Shown here: positions 1 to 11,239 of the stretch, one piece after another
Position numbering within the stretch: position 1 is the first letter of the stretch
How the letters are laid out: each line of letters starts with the position of its first letter
Source of the DNA: Curvularia sp. ZM96
Taxonomy: Eukaryota > Ascomycota > Dothideomycetes > Pleosporales > Pleosporaceae
Assembly: GCA_022457065.1 (NCBI GenBank)
Contig: JAJGBQ010000001.1
Coordinates: 6,510,001 to 6,574,000, forward strand
Length of the DNA: 64,000 bases
Direction of reading: 5' to 3'
Translations under genes and position numbers: made by a program
The notes under the pieces: generated by a model
What the model saw: only the letters and a program-made list of their open reading frames with translations
What the model was told of the DNA's origin: nothing
Databases searched by the model: none

Positions 1-243
1 CTTGGTTTGCTTCAGGCGAGTTATCGCTTTCTCTGCCTAGTTCTTAGCGTCCACTTCTCCAAAAATGCGTCCTATCTCTTCCTTAAAGGCATTCTAGTCT
101 TAGAATAGCGCTTTAGTTTCGTCCTTGGTTCCGTAGGTGTCAAGTGACGACATGAAGTTTTCTACGTGTGGCTGCATCCACATAGCTGCCCTTCCCTTTA
201 GGAGTGTGCTTGCCATAAGAATCTTTTCTTGGTCGTTAGGAAC

Positions 244-546
244 CTAGTTAAGTCCGCAATAGAGGTCGACGTTGGTGAGAAACGTTTTTAGTTCGTTACG
301 TCCCTCTTCGTATTTCTCGGGTATGCCCATCTTAGGCTTCGGAAGTGGCCTCTCGTTCGGCGTGGCCATAAGCTGCCCCATGAGCTGGTTAACCAGACTC
401 TGCATGTCTGCCAGCTGCTTAGCTTGCTCCCTTGCCTGTCGCTTAAGCTTGGCTACTGACTCCCTAGGAGTAGGTTCCACCTCGGGTTCCTCTCCATTAC
501 TAGGTGTGAGCATCTCATCATCCTCGGGCCTTCGGTCGGATCCCAT
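244..546 (-). pseudogene. gag N-terminal fragment of copy 0
   Basis: This 100-residue frame starts with an acidic MGSDRR... leader, continues with an R/K/Q-rich helical stretch and a Gln/Met-rich segment, and ends at ...VDLYCGLN before a TAG. The same protein, riddled with stops, is readable on the plus strand at 3168-3430, where CAG and CAA codons have become TAG and TAA. The TAG that ends this frame matches a position where gag continues in frame, so it is a mutation rather than the natural end. The frame continues toward position 1 with a few further stops. It encodes the structural Gag polyprotein of a Ty3/Gypsy element and cannot be functional as it stands. Confidence 0.8.
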
Positions 547-641
547 GCTGGGGACATCCGCTAGGTTGCCTTAATAAGCCATCTTGCTTAGTCGAGCGAC
601 TGTTAGTTAAATCCTTCCACAGAATCCGTGGGTGGTTAAAG

Positions 642-1121
642 TGTTACACGGGGGTTCGCGATACTCACCTAGTCTCGGTCTAGGTTAGGGCGAGACTTGT
701 ATAAAGTATTCCATGCGATTGTTTTCTAGCGATTCGTAGTGGAGAGAAGTTATAGGAGTTTAACTGAATGTAAAACAAACAATCAATTCTATATCGATAG
801 AATAACTAAGTATTAATCTGTGTAAGAGAAGAACTTATAAGAGTTGACCACAACGAGTGTAATAATAAGATACAACCTATTCTTATACCTATTGCTATCT
901 ACCTGTCCGTTAGAGCGGCCCTTGCTATCACTAACAGTCCTGCCTGCTGTGATGGCTTCCTGCCATCACATATGCTCCTGCCATCACTGACGGTTGTCCT
1001 TGGCGTGACGGCAGTCACGTGACCATCGCCCCGCGGTGATCATTACCTTTTGACGTGGCGCCCAATGGTCTCCAACCTGCGGCCCTCGTCCTGGAGAGAT
1101 CCTTCGCTGTTACTTGTAACA
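642..1121 (-). repeat. 5' LTR of family-1 copy 0
   Basis: The ends are TG...CA in element orientation. The outer segments match the other family-1 LTRs, but about 130 bp in the middle (near 905-1020) is unrelated to them. That middle part contains repeated CCTGCCATCAC-like units. It is likely the U3 promoter region of this copy. Confidence 0.85.
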
Positions 1122-1313
1122 ACTAAGACTAGGTAAGTATAGCGAAACCCCCTATATAACACTTTAACTACCTACGGATTCTATAGACGGATTTAACTAA
1201 CAGTACGCCTAATTAAGATTCAAGATATCTTACGCACACTCTTAATCTTAGGCTAGCGCTAGTAGACTAGCTTACAGTCTAGGGCTAATGCCTAACCTAG
1301 TAGTCGACGACGA

Positions 1314-2566
1314 CATGCTAACCCCGAGTGACGACGAAGAGGATAATAATACGCGTTACCTACGAGAATTAAGGAATCTTAGGCGATAGGCTACGATCTA
1401 AGCATAGTAGATAGCTAGCATACAGGAAATAATTAATTAGCTCACGAGCTAGCTAATAGCTACTCTAAACGAAAAGAGGTCTACTATAAAACCTAAGATA
1501 GTAACACCTAAGAAGTTCGATAGAAGTTATAGCGAGCTATAGACGTTTATTACTAGCGTTAACTTGTACTGCGAATATTACAAAGTACCTAACGACTAAG
1601 AAAAAATTCTTATAGTAAGCACTTATATAAAGAGTAAAGCAGCTAGATAGATATAGCCCTATACTAAGAATTTCTTAACAGACATAGACAACTATAGGAC
1701 TAAGGACGAGACTTAGGAGCTATTTAGTAGTTAGGACGGCTTCAAGAAGGAGCTAGAACGCATCTTTAGAGAAATAGACGAAAAGAAACAGGCAGAGAGA
1801 GCGATTACTCGCCTAAAACAGACTAAGTTAGTATCTGCGTATACGGCCGAGTTTAAGCAACTCTAGGCTAGGATTAACTAGAACAATGCTTTACTTTAAA
1901 TAGCGTTCAAAGCAGGGCTAAAAGAAAGTATTAAAGACAGACTTATATATTACGAAGAGCTAAAAACGTTACACAAACTAATCAAGCTAGCCACACGTAT
2001 TAATTATAGGCTATAGAAACGAAATAAATAAAAAAAGAGATAGTTCTAACCCTTAATAGCTAACACCAAGAAATATCGTAGTAATAAGGACAAGAATAGT
2101 AATACTATCATAACTAGCAAAGTATAAGAGAAAGCTAAGAATAAGAAAAGCCCTAGGAAGTATAACGATAGACTATCTAAGAAAGAACGCTAGAAGCGCT
2201 ACAACAATAAGACATGTCTTAAATGCGGGAAGTTAGGACACTTCTATAGAGACTACCTAAAAAACGAAGTTAGCAAACAAGTAGTAGTAAAGATTAAGAT
2301 ACTAAAGACTTAGCTATCTACCTTACTATCTATTGAGGAACTAAACGATAACCTTAGCGACATAGACTTATACGAAAAAGCACGCTTAAACGAGGATAAC
2401 AACTTTAAGATAGTTCCTAGACCCGCGCAGATAAACGAGGTCACGAGATAGGCAACTCTAGAACCTACTAATTAGAAAATTAAGGATAAAGAAATAAACT
2501 AACGACTAAGTAGAGAGGAATGTTAGGTATGTGGCGATGCTACCTACGTGGCGGATACCTATGCGT
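1314..2566 (+). pseudogene. gag relic of outer family-1 element
   Basis: Translation in one frame from the ATG at 1314 gives a Gag-like protein interrupted by many TAG/TAA codons. A retroviral-type zinc knuckle (CLKCGKLGHFYRD; the last Cys is lost) is readable near 2217-2256. Downstream residues parallel copy A up to the VCGD...TYVADT motif, where copy A begins at 2570. The stops fall where related copies have Gln, which is the footprint of RIP. It is nonfunctional. Confidence 0.75.
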
Positions 2567-2569
2567 ATC

Positions 2570-3039
2570 TGTTACAAGTAACAGCAAAGGATCTCTCCTT
2601 GACGAGGGCCACAGGTTGGAGACTATTGGGCGCCACGTCAAAAGGTAATAATCACCGCGGGGCGGCGATCACGTAATGTGCTATCTCGCCAAGGCTGGCT
2701 ATCTAAGATAGCAGTGCATAAAGAGATAGCCGCGCTATCGCAACTATCTCGCAGGAGGGAGATAGATAAGATAGCAGGGCTAGAGGCAATAGATATAAGA
2801 ATAGGTCAGATTTTATTATTACATTCGTTATAGTTAACTCTTATAAGTTCTTCTCTTATATAAATTAATACTTAGTTATTCTATTATTATAGAATTAATT
2901 ATTACTTTTACTTTAGTTAAACTCTTATAACTTCTCTCTACTACAAATTGCTAGAAAATAATTGCACGGAATACTTTATATAAGTCTTGCCCTAACTTAG
3001 ACTAAGACTAGATAAGTATAGTAAAACCCCTATATAACA
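2570..3039 (+). repeat. 5' LTR of copy A
   Basis: It begins TGTTACAAGTAACAGC and ends ATATAACA. It matches the LTR at 9415-9884 over its whole length apart from C-to-T and G-to-A changes. The middle (about 2675-2790) contains many copies of GCTATCT and its complement AGATAGC, a different U3 core from those of copies 0 and B. Confidence 0.88.
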
Positions 3040-3167
3040 CTTTAACTACTTATAGATTCTATAGAAGAATTTAACTAATAGTCGCTTAACTAAGTAAGAT
3101 AGCTTATTAAGATAACTTAGTAGATATCTCTAGCATAGGATCTAACTAAAGGCCTAAGGATAATAAG

Positions 3168-4370
3168 ATGCTCATACCTAGTAATAGAGAGAAACCTAAG
3201 GTAGAACCTATCTCTAGGGAGTTAGTAGCTAGGCTTAAGCGATAAGTAAAAGAGCAAGCTAAGTAGCTAGTAGATATACAGAGTCTAGTTAACTAGCTTA
3301 TAGGGCAGCTTATAGCCACGCTGAACGAGAGACTACCTCTAAAGCCTAAGATAGACATACCTAAGAAATACGAAGAGGGACGTAACGAACTAAGAACGTT
3401 TCTTACTAACGTTGACCTCTATTACGGACTTAACTAGGTTTCTAACGACTAAGAAAAGATTCTTATAGTAAGTATACTTCTAAAGAGAAGGGCAGCTATA
3501 TAGATATAGCTATACGTAGAAAACTTTATATTATTACCTAACATCTACGGAACTAAGGACGAAACTAAAGCGCTATTCTAAGACTAGAATACCTTTAAGG
3601 AAGAGATAGGACGTATTTTTAGAGAAGTAGACGCCAAGAACTAGGCAGAGAAAGCGATAACTCGCCTAAGGCAAACTAAGTTAGTATCCGCGTATACGGC
3701 CAAGTTTAAGCAACTCTAGGCTAGAATTAACTAAGACGACGTAGCCCTTCGAATAGTATTTGAAGTAGGCTTAAAGGAAAACGTTAAAGATAGTCTAGTG
3801 TATTATAATAAACCTAAGACACTACAGACTCTAATTAAGTTAGCCACACGCATCGATAACAGGCTATAGGAAAGAAATAAGTAAAAGAAAAGATAGTTCT
3901 AGCCTACAATAGCGAACATAAAGAAGTAGCGCAACTAAACTAATAAAGACAGGGACACTATTATAACGGGCAAGGTATAAGAAAAGACTAAAGACAAGAA
4001 AAGAAACCCTAGGAAGTATAACGATAGACTGTCTAAGGAAGAACGCTAGAAGCGTTACGATAACAAAGTATGTCTTAGATGCGGAGAGTTAGAACACTTC
4101 TGTAGAGACTACTCTAGAAACAAAGTTAAGCAAGTAGTAGTAAAGATTAGAATAATAAAAGTATAACTATCTATCTTACTATCTATTAAGAAGTTAAACG
4201 ATAACCTTAGCGACATAGACTTATACGAAGAGGCACGCTTAGATAAAGAAGATAACTTTAAGGTAGTATCTAGACCTACTTAGATAAACGAGGTTATAAG
4301 ATAGGCAACCCTAGAACCTACTAATTAGAAAGTTGAGGATAAAGAAATAGACTGACGGCTAAGTAGAGAG
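3168..4370 (+). pseudogene. gag relic of copy A
   Basis: The frame from the ATG at 3168 parallels the copy 0 Gag almost residue by residue, with Gln codons replaced by stops. A zinc knuckle is readable near 4072-4110 (CLRCGELEHFCRD). The natural junction to pol is not resolvable. It is nonfunctional. Confidence 0.75.
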
Positions 4371-4379
4371 GAATATTAG

Positions 4380-7300
4380 GTGTGTGGCGATACTACCTAC
4401 GTGGCGGATACCTGTGCGTATCGCGCCCGACGTCTTAACGTTACTAGTATAGAGGCCGACGCCATAATTAGGAAAGCGTTCGAGAAACAACCTTTCTTTG
4501 TAGACCCCACTCTACTGGCGTTCCGACTAGTAGAGGACTATGAAAGAGAGGAGGAACTCTATTAGAGACTCTACTAGGTCGACTACAGAAGGGATTTCTA
4601 CATATACCACGTAGATAAAAAGAAGCAGAGCAAGCTAGACGAATATAGCTGCTACTATATATATCTATAGGCAAACGAATGCCTAATGTTAGATTATTAC
4701 ATCTATAAGAAAGAACACTAAGAGGCGCACGAGCGCCTAGAATAGATTAATTGTGTAGAGAAATACTAATTCTACTAGGAACAGTAAATTATAGCAAGGT
4801 AAGAGAGCCACTACTTATACAGGACGATAATAGCTAAAGAATACCAAATAGTAGAATATAAGATACATAACACGACGAAGGATTAGATTCTAATACTAGA
4901 GATACTAGAGGAAATAATACTATATATAAATATCTACTAGACTTTTTACACGGAAGATTAGTGTACGATACACTATAACGTAAAAGTAAATAGTAGTTAC
5001 TTTCTATAACGAACTAATCGAAAGAACTAAGATTAACAGCGTAATAGGACCACGCGTAATAGGAAATAGACACCTAGAAGAGAACTTATACTATATAGAC
5101 ATAGTAATTAGAGATTATACTATAGAGACGCCTATCTAGATTACTTAGTAGCTAAATAACAAGCTAGAAAATTCTCTAAGGAAAGAAAGAGGTTAGAGAA
5201 GGGCTGACGCTCTTAACTAAAAAACTAGAATACTACTAGGGATAGGGTCACGCTAGTAAAGGCAGTCCTAAAACGACCCTTAAGAAAGTATAGAATGTTA
5301 GAGAACGCGAGTCTAGGTTAACTACGACTATATACGTACTAGAAAATAAGCTATTAGCTCTAGTAGATAGTAGAGTAGTAAGAACAGTTATATCTCTAAA
5401 AGCTATAGAGAAATATAGAATACTCTATTAGGCTAAGAAAAAGCTAATACGAGTGGTATTAGCCGACGATAGTTCTATAGTATATAAGAGCGGCTTTATA
5501 AGACTAGAAACGTAGTTAGTGCTAGTAACTATAGCTAATATACAAAGTTAAATAAATATTAATATTATAGACTTTAGAGAGGAAGAAATATTAATTAGTT
5601 ATAACTAGCTAGATACTTATAACCTAGCTATCGATTAGTAGAAACAGACTATACTTAGCTAAGAACCTGCGCGCAAGGTTGCTAGAGTACGAAAGAAGAT
5701 ACGCCTAATAAATTAGAGCTCACCTAAGGACAGGAGATTTAGTAAGATCTTACTATATAAGATCGCGAGAATCTATACGAAGGACTCTTAGTAGATAGGA
5801 GTTATATAGATAAGACGAGTCGCGCCTATAAAAGACAGACCCTTACTACTAGATATACTAGATATATACTAAATAAACGAGTTTAGAGAACTATTTAAGG
5901 AAAATAAGGTAATAAACCTAGCTAAACACTAGAACTAGAATTACGAGATCGTCTTAGAAGAAGGAGCAAAGTTAACGCTAGAAGGCATGTACCTAATAGC
6001 GCCCAAGCACGATACTAAGCTGCGGGAATACCTCTATAAGAACTTAAAAAAGAGATTTATTTAACTAAGATAGGGCCTAATAGTCTTATCTATACTATTC
6101 GTAAAGAAGCCTAATAGTAAATAGCGACTATATGTTGACTACTAGAGGTTAAACGTAAATACTTAAAGAAATTAATATCTCTTACTACTAATATTAGAGC
6201 TTATAGATTAACTCTAGAGAGCTAAGTAGTTTACGAAGTTCGACGTTCGAGAAGGATTTTATAGAATTAGAATTAAGAAAGGAGACGAATAGAAAACAGC
6301 GTTTAAGACGAAGTATAGACTGTACGAGTATATAGTTATACTATTTAGATTAACGAACGCGCCAGCAACCTTTTAATTAGTTATTAATAACGCTCTCCAC
6401 AAATACCTTAGAATCTTTACTACAGCCTACCTAGACGATGTACTAGTGTACTCTAGAGGAACTCTTAAAGAACATATTAAACATGTCAAGAAAGTGCTTA
6501 GGAAGCTTAAGAAATACAAGCTATACCTGCAGCCAGGAAAGTGCGAATTCCACGTTAAAGAAACGGAATTCCTAGGCTTTATCATCTCAACCAAAGGAGT
6601 TAAAATGAACCTGAAAAAGGACGTGCAATCCTTTCTAGGATTTGCTAATTACTACTAGAAGTTTATTAAAGATTATTCAAAAATCACCGCACCACTCTCT
6701 AAGATCACGAAGAAGGAAGTAGGATTCTAGTAGAACGAGGAACATTAGAAGACGTTTAATTGGATTAAACAGATCTTCCTCAAGGCACCTGTACTAGAGA
6801 TATACGACCTAAGATAGAAAACGCGAGTCGAGACTAACGCGTTAGATTATACACTTAGAGCTGTACTATCATAGCAGTGCCTAGATAATAAATAGAGACT
6901 AGTATTCTACTATTCTAGAAAGTTCTTAGAAGTAGAACTTAACTACGATATTCACGATAAGAAACTACTTAGAGTAGTCAACGTCTTTAAATAATAGGAA
7001 GTGTACCTGTTAGGACTTCTAGATATAATTAAAGTTTTTACTAATTACTAGAATCTAGCGAGTTTTATAACGACTAAGAAACTTAATAGATAATAAGTCT
7101 AATAGACTAAGATATTAGCTTAGTTCGACTTTAAGATTACGCATTAAGCGGGATCGCTTAATAGAGTAGTAGATACTCTAAGCTAAAGATCTAACCTACG
7201 CGAAAAGAGTTACTAAGAACCGCACAATGCGGTACTTAAGAAGATGCCTAACAGCAGCTTGAGATATAACTAACTAGAACTAGCTAGAGTAGCTAAGGTA

Positions 7301-8742
7301 GCCGTGTTAACGAATACTCTATAGCAATAGTAGTAGCAGAAAGTAGCTAAATAGAAGCTAGATACTAACAATCTCAAGCAAGAGACATTACTATAGGATA
7401 ATAAGAAGTACTATTATATAATTTAGAAGGACTAAATATATATACCTCTATATATAAGAGCGGACCTTATACAAGACCTACACAAGTCTCTAGAATATAG
7501 ACATATAGAAGTCGAAGAAATAGTTAGGTAACTAATAAGAGTGTTTATAATACCACGCTTGCGAGCGGAGGTATAGAAGATCCTAGACAACTATTTAGTA
7601 TATTACTAGAATAAGCCTAAGAGATATAAGCTCTATAGCCTATTATAACTCTTACCGCCACTAACACGACTATAGAGTAGCGTAACAATAGACTTTATAG
7701 TAAAGCTCCCGAAGTCGCTAGAACTAGAATTAGCTCGACTTTGCGACACTATCCTAGTAATCGTGTGTTAATTAACTAAAGAGGCGAAGTTCGTACCTAC
7801 GGAAGAGACTATTACAGCAGAAGAATGCGCGTACGAAGTCACTAAGGCACTAGTATTAGAGTATAAAATGCTTAAGAAATTTATAATAGACAGAGATAAG
7901 CTATTTACCTTAAAGTATTAGTTAACGTTCTTAGTAAAGATAGAAGTTAAGAAGAAGCTATTGACTAGCTTCTACCTAGAAACTAACAGATAGACGGAAC
8001 GAACAAACTAAACGCTAGAATAATACTTGCGAATGTATACTAATAAGCTATAAGATAACTAGGTTAAACTCTTACTAATAGTATAATTAGCCTATAATAG
8101 TACGAGATTAGTAACCACGAAGTACTTGCTATACTATACTAATTACGAGTATAAGCTAGTTACTTATTAAGACCTAAAAGATATTAAAAGTATTATAGTT
8201 AGAGTAGACGATAAGGCTCGACTAATATAGGAATTATACGAAGAATTAAGTAAGAATATCGCTTATAGGAACCTCACGATGTCTAAAGCCGTAAATAAGT
8301 AAAGAATTAAGAGACTAACCTTTAAGAAGAGGGATAAAGTTTTCTTATCACGATAAAATCTAAAAACTAAGCGACTAAGCAAAAAACTAGATAATCTCTA
8401 ATTAAGACCGTTTAAAATTCTAGAGAAATTAGAACTAGTAAACTATAAACTTTAGTTACTACTAGACATGCGTATATATAACGTCTTTTATAAGAAACTA
8501 TTAGAACTAGTACTCTAAAACGCTAAGCTAGTAGAAGACATAGAGCTTAAAGACGACGAGTACGTAGTTAAGAAAATTAAGAACCTATAGAAAATTAGTA
8601 GTTAGTAGAAGTACTTAGTTAAGTAGTAAGAATAGCTAGAGAGCTATAACACTTAGGAACTTAAAGGAAATCTAACGAACTATAAGTTACTAGTACGTAA
8701 GTACTACTAGAAACATCTAAAGAAACGAGAACTAGATTCTTA
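4380..8742 (+). pseudogene. pol relic of copy A (protease-RT-RNase H-integrase-chromodomain)
   Basis: A degraded aspartyl protease motif (ALVDS) lies near 5355. The reverse transcriptase spans about 5960-6660 and its catalytic YLDD box is at 6428-6439. RNase H follows at about 6780-7150 and integrase at about 7560-8200. A chromodomain-like end (DEYVVKKI ... KYLVK) lies at about 8550-8660. Dozens of in-frame TAG/TAA codons and shifts make it dead. A stretch around 6390-6720 is much less mutated than the rest. Compared with the related element at 20500, this stretch carries an in-frame deletion of about 13-14 codons between the GVKM and DVQSFLGF motifs. Confidence 0.8.
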
Positions 8743-8809
8743 AGGGAAAGAAAGTAATTAAAGAAAAAAGAGTCGAAAAAAGCGTTAGCCTATAACTAGC
8801 CTAAGTTAG

Positions 8810-9275
8810 TCGACTATTTAGATAGCGATAGTCTAGTTGTTAGAAGGTCCGTACTAGGGGTAGAACTCCCCTCGGCCTGCTCTTTTGCGCGATCCTAGAA
8901 GTTCAGAATAGCAAGATCTCGATTGGCGAATTCTTGCTCTCGCGCCTTAACCTCTAGGAGTTCACGACGAACCCGCGTAGTATTCTTCTTAATACGCGCT
9001 AACTCTAGACGTTTCTACCGCTTCTCGCGCTAAACCTTCTCTCACTCTTTCTTAGAAATAAATAGGCTATATTTAGCCGTAATAGAAATATACTTAGCGT
9101 AACGACTAGTTATAGTGTCTATAAAGCAATAGAGATTCTTCTCTTTACACTACTTATAATAATAAATAGTTATTTCGTTTCTCTACTCTTTTACATAGTT
9201 AGCACGAGCGTAGCGCTCCTCGTTTAACTTCTAAGCACGAGCGCGATAAGAACGGGAAGATAGAACCTTAGACAT
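8810..9275 (-). pseudogene. Antisense reading frame of copy A (cysteine-pair protein)
   Basis: On the strand opposite to pol, an ATG at 9275 opens a frame beginning MSKVLSSRSYRARA. It continues, with RIP-type stops, through a region where Cys and Tyr occupy a paired pattern (CKEKNLYC, then YAKY and a later Y). It then becomes a K/R/E-rich predicted helix. Tyr at the second pair fits Cys codons changed from TGC/TGT to TAC/TAT. Copy B (24529 downward), D1 (10705 upward) and D2 (23248 downward) carry the same layout. The protein function is unknown. Confidence 0.55.
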
Positions 9276-9414
9276 AGTTAGGAAGATATAAAGGAAAGAA
9301 CGCTTATGATATAATAGGCGTGTCTCTATACTTATTTACGCCGCTAGCGCTAAGCGATATATAAGAAAACAATAATCTAGAGTATTAGGATAATAACCCT
9401 AAGAGGGGGGATAA

Positions 9415-9884
9415 TATTATAAGTAATAGTAAAGGATCTCTTCTTAACGAGAGCTATAGGTTAGAGACTATTAGGCGCCACGTTAAAAGGTAATAATTAC
9501 CGCAGGGCGGCGATCACGTAATATGCTATCTCGCTAAGACTAGCTATCTAAGATAGTAGTACATAAAGAGATAGCCGCGCTATCGCAACTATCTCGTAGA
9601 AGAGAGATAGATAAGATAGTAGGGCTAGAGACAATAGATATAAGAATAGGTTAGATTTTATTATTACATTTATTATAGTTAACTCTTATAAGTTCTTCTC
9701 TTATATAGATTAATACTTAGTTATTCTATTATTATAGAATTAATTATTACTTTTACTTTAGTTAAACTTCTATAACTTCTCTCTACTACAAATCGCTAGA
9801 AAACAATCGCACGGAATACTTTATACAAGTCTCGCCCTAACCCAGACCGAGACTAGGTGAGTATAGCGAAACCCCCGTGTAACA
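9415..9884 (+). repeat. 3' LTR of copy A
   Basis: It is 470 bp long, the same length as its 5' partner. The first TG reads TA after mutation and the end is CCCCCGTGTAACA. Differences from the 5' LTR are nearly all RIP-type transitions. Confidence 0.88.
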
Positions 9885-10221
9885 ACTATAGAACTAGTAA
9901 ACTATAAACTCTAGCTACTACTAGGTATACGTATATATAACGTTTTTTACAAGAAACTATTAGAACTAGTACCCTAAAACGCTAAGCTAGTAGAAGACAT
10001 AGAGCTTAAAGACGACGAGTACGTAGTTAAAGAAATTAAGAACCTATAGAAAATTAGTAGTTAGTAGAAGTACTTAGTTAAGTAGTAAGGATAGCTAGAG
10101 AGCTATAATACTTAGGAACCTAAAAGAAATCTAACGAACTACAAGTCACGGGTACGTAAGTACTACTAGAAATATCTAAAGGAACAAGAACTAGATTCTC
10201 GAGGGAAAGAAAGTAATTAAG
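9885..10221 (+). pseudogene. pol 3' end of outer family-1 element
   Basis: This stretch is nearly identical to 8430-8760 of copy A, covering the end of integrase and the chromodomain region (ELKDDEYVVKEIKNL and KYLVK are readable). It ends in TTAAG, which is duplicated at 23997-24001 on the far side of the family-2 insertion. Confidence 0.75.
10217..10221. repeat. Target-site duplication TTAAG, left copy (element D1)
   Basis: TTAAG directly precedes the left LTR of D1 at 10222. The same five bases follow its right LTR at 23997-24001. A 5-bp duplication is usual for Ty3/Gypsy integrase. Confidence 0.85.
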
Positions 10222-10647
10222 TGTTAAGAGTGGATCTTAAGTAGAAGTAATATAAGACTTCTAGTGTCAAGACTCTAAGGTTAGTTTTCGCGGATAAAGT
10301 AATAGGGTAATATAAATAGTGTCTCTATAAGTAACTATTATATTATAGGTACTTATACTCGTAACTTAAGTTAAACATATCGAGCTATAAGAGCCTAATG
10401 TCTATTTCTATATACTTGTAATGCTCGTAACTCTTAGTTAGAGGAGTCTAAGAATTACTTAGTAGCTAATGTACGAGAAGCTTTCCTCTATAGCTTATAT
10501 ACAAGAAGTCTGCTAAGACCCTTCCTCGTGCATAGAGGTCTAAGGAAGTTACGTGACACTAACCCCCGCGTTATATATAGCCCTATTAACTAGATATTAA
10601 TATTCCTTAACTTAACTACTATGCCTTCTTCCTTTAGGTTCGTAACA
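10222..10647 (-). repeat. 3' LTR of D1 (left copy)
   Basis: In element orientation it starts TGTTACGAACCTAAAGG and ends CTCTTAACA. Its 3' half matches the LTRs of D2, but its 5' half (U3) does not. It matches the split LTR at 16618-16795/23749-23996. Confidence 0.85.
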
Positions 10648-10704
10648 CTATCTCTCTTCTTCCTAAGCTTGTCCTTAAGCTTTTCCATATGCCTGTGGCT
10701 AATA

Positions 10705-11217
10705 ATGTCTACCTCTAGGTCTAAAGAATATCTTCGTCTTACTCTTAAGATTCGTCGTAACGGCCTTCCTACGCCCGTCCTCTATAATTATTATTTCGCA
10801 AATAACTATTAGTGCGTCGCGATGCCTAAGATTGATAGCAAGCGTTTAAAGTACTCTAAGTACACTCGTCTAGGCCACTTATATATTAACATGTTGTAGG
10901 TATTCTTAGACAAGACTTATAAAGAGTATTAAAAGAAGGTAGATAAAGATAAGTAATTATTAGCTTAGGTAATTTCGCGTTTAATGCGAAATAAGAAGAT
11001 TTTAAAGTAGGCTAAGAAGTATACTACGAAAAAGACTATATATCTAGCGAACACCTTACGCGAAGGTAGTAATAACGTAGATGCGCAAGAGTCTCTAGAT
11101 TACCCTGTGGCAGATACGTTAGTAGGATTTTCGCCAGTTATATAGAGTACTTTAGAGTCCTTAGACGCCCTCGCCTCGCTTTCAAATTCTAGTAATACTT
11201 CTATTTTCTCTTCTTAA
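10705..11217 (+). pseudogene. Antisense reading frame of D1 (cysteine-pair protein)
   Basis: D1 is read on the minus strand, but this frame lies on the plus strand between the end of pol and the 3' LTR. From the ATG at 10705 it runs 171 codons to a TAA, interrupted by several RIP-type stops. It opens MSTSRSKEYLRL. A region follows where Tyr and Cys fall in a C-x2-C-x6-C then C-x2-C-x6-C spacing (LYNYYF, QC, KYSKY, LY). A K/Q-rich predicted helix comes next, and the tail is acidic and hydrophobic (ESLDYPVADTLVGF). The layout mirrors the antisense frame of D2 and the family-1 frames. No function is known to me. Confidence 0.55.
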
Positions 11218-11239
11218 TAGTACGTGTTTCTTTTTATAA

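Larger units (their letters stand above)
1..1121 (-). mobile_element. Family-1 Ty3/Gypsy retrotransposon copy 0, 5' part, cut by window edge
   Basis: The minus strand reads a 480-bp LTR (642-1121) followed by the start of gag, which runs off the left edge. The LTR begins TGTTACAAGTAAC and ends GTGTAACA. It matches the LTRs at 2570, 9415 and 24669 at both ends. Many CA dinucleotides survive and gag has few stops, so this is the least mutated family-1 copy. Its right end abuts the last 50 bp of another family-1 LTR (from 1122), so it inserted into the 5' LTR of the outer element. The expected target duplication on its other side lies outside the window. Confidence 0.85.
2570..9884 (+). mobile_element. 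Full-length family-1 Ty3/Gypsy chromovirus (copy A), RIP-degraded
   Basis: Two LTRs of equal length (470 bp, 2570-3039 and 9415-9884) bound a 6.4-kb interior. In order it reads gag, protease, reverse transcriptase, RNase H, integrase and a chromodomain, which is the Ty3/Gypsy chromovirus order. An antisense reading frame follows. No target duplication is visible: the left flank is GTATC and the right flank ACTAT. The host element has also lost most of pol at this place, so the insertion was followed by deletion or recombination. Confidence 0.88.

Noticed and set aside
272..574. Open plus-strand frame over the copy 0 gag
   Set aside because: It is the complement of the gag frame and its protein is Ser/Leu-rich without motifs.
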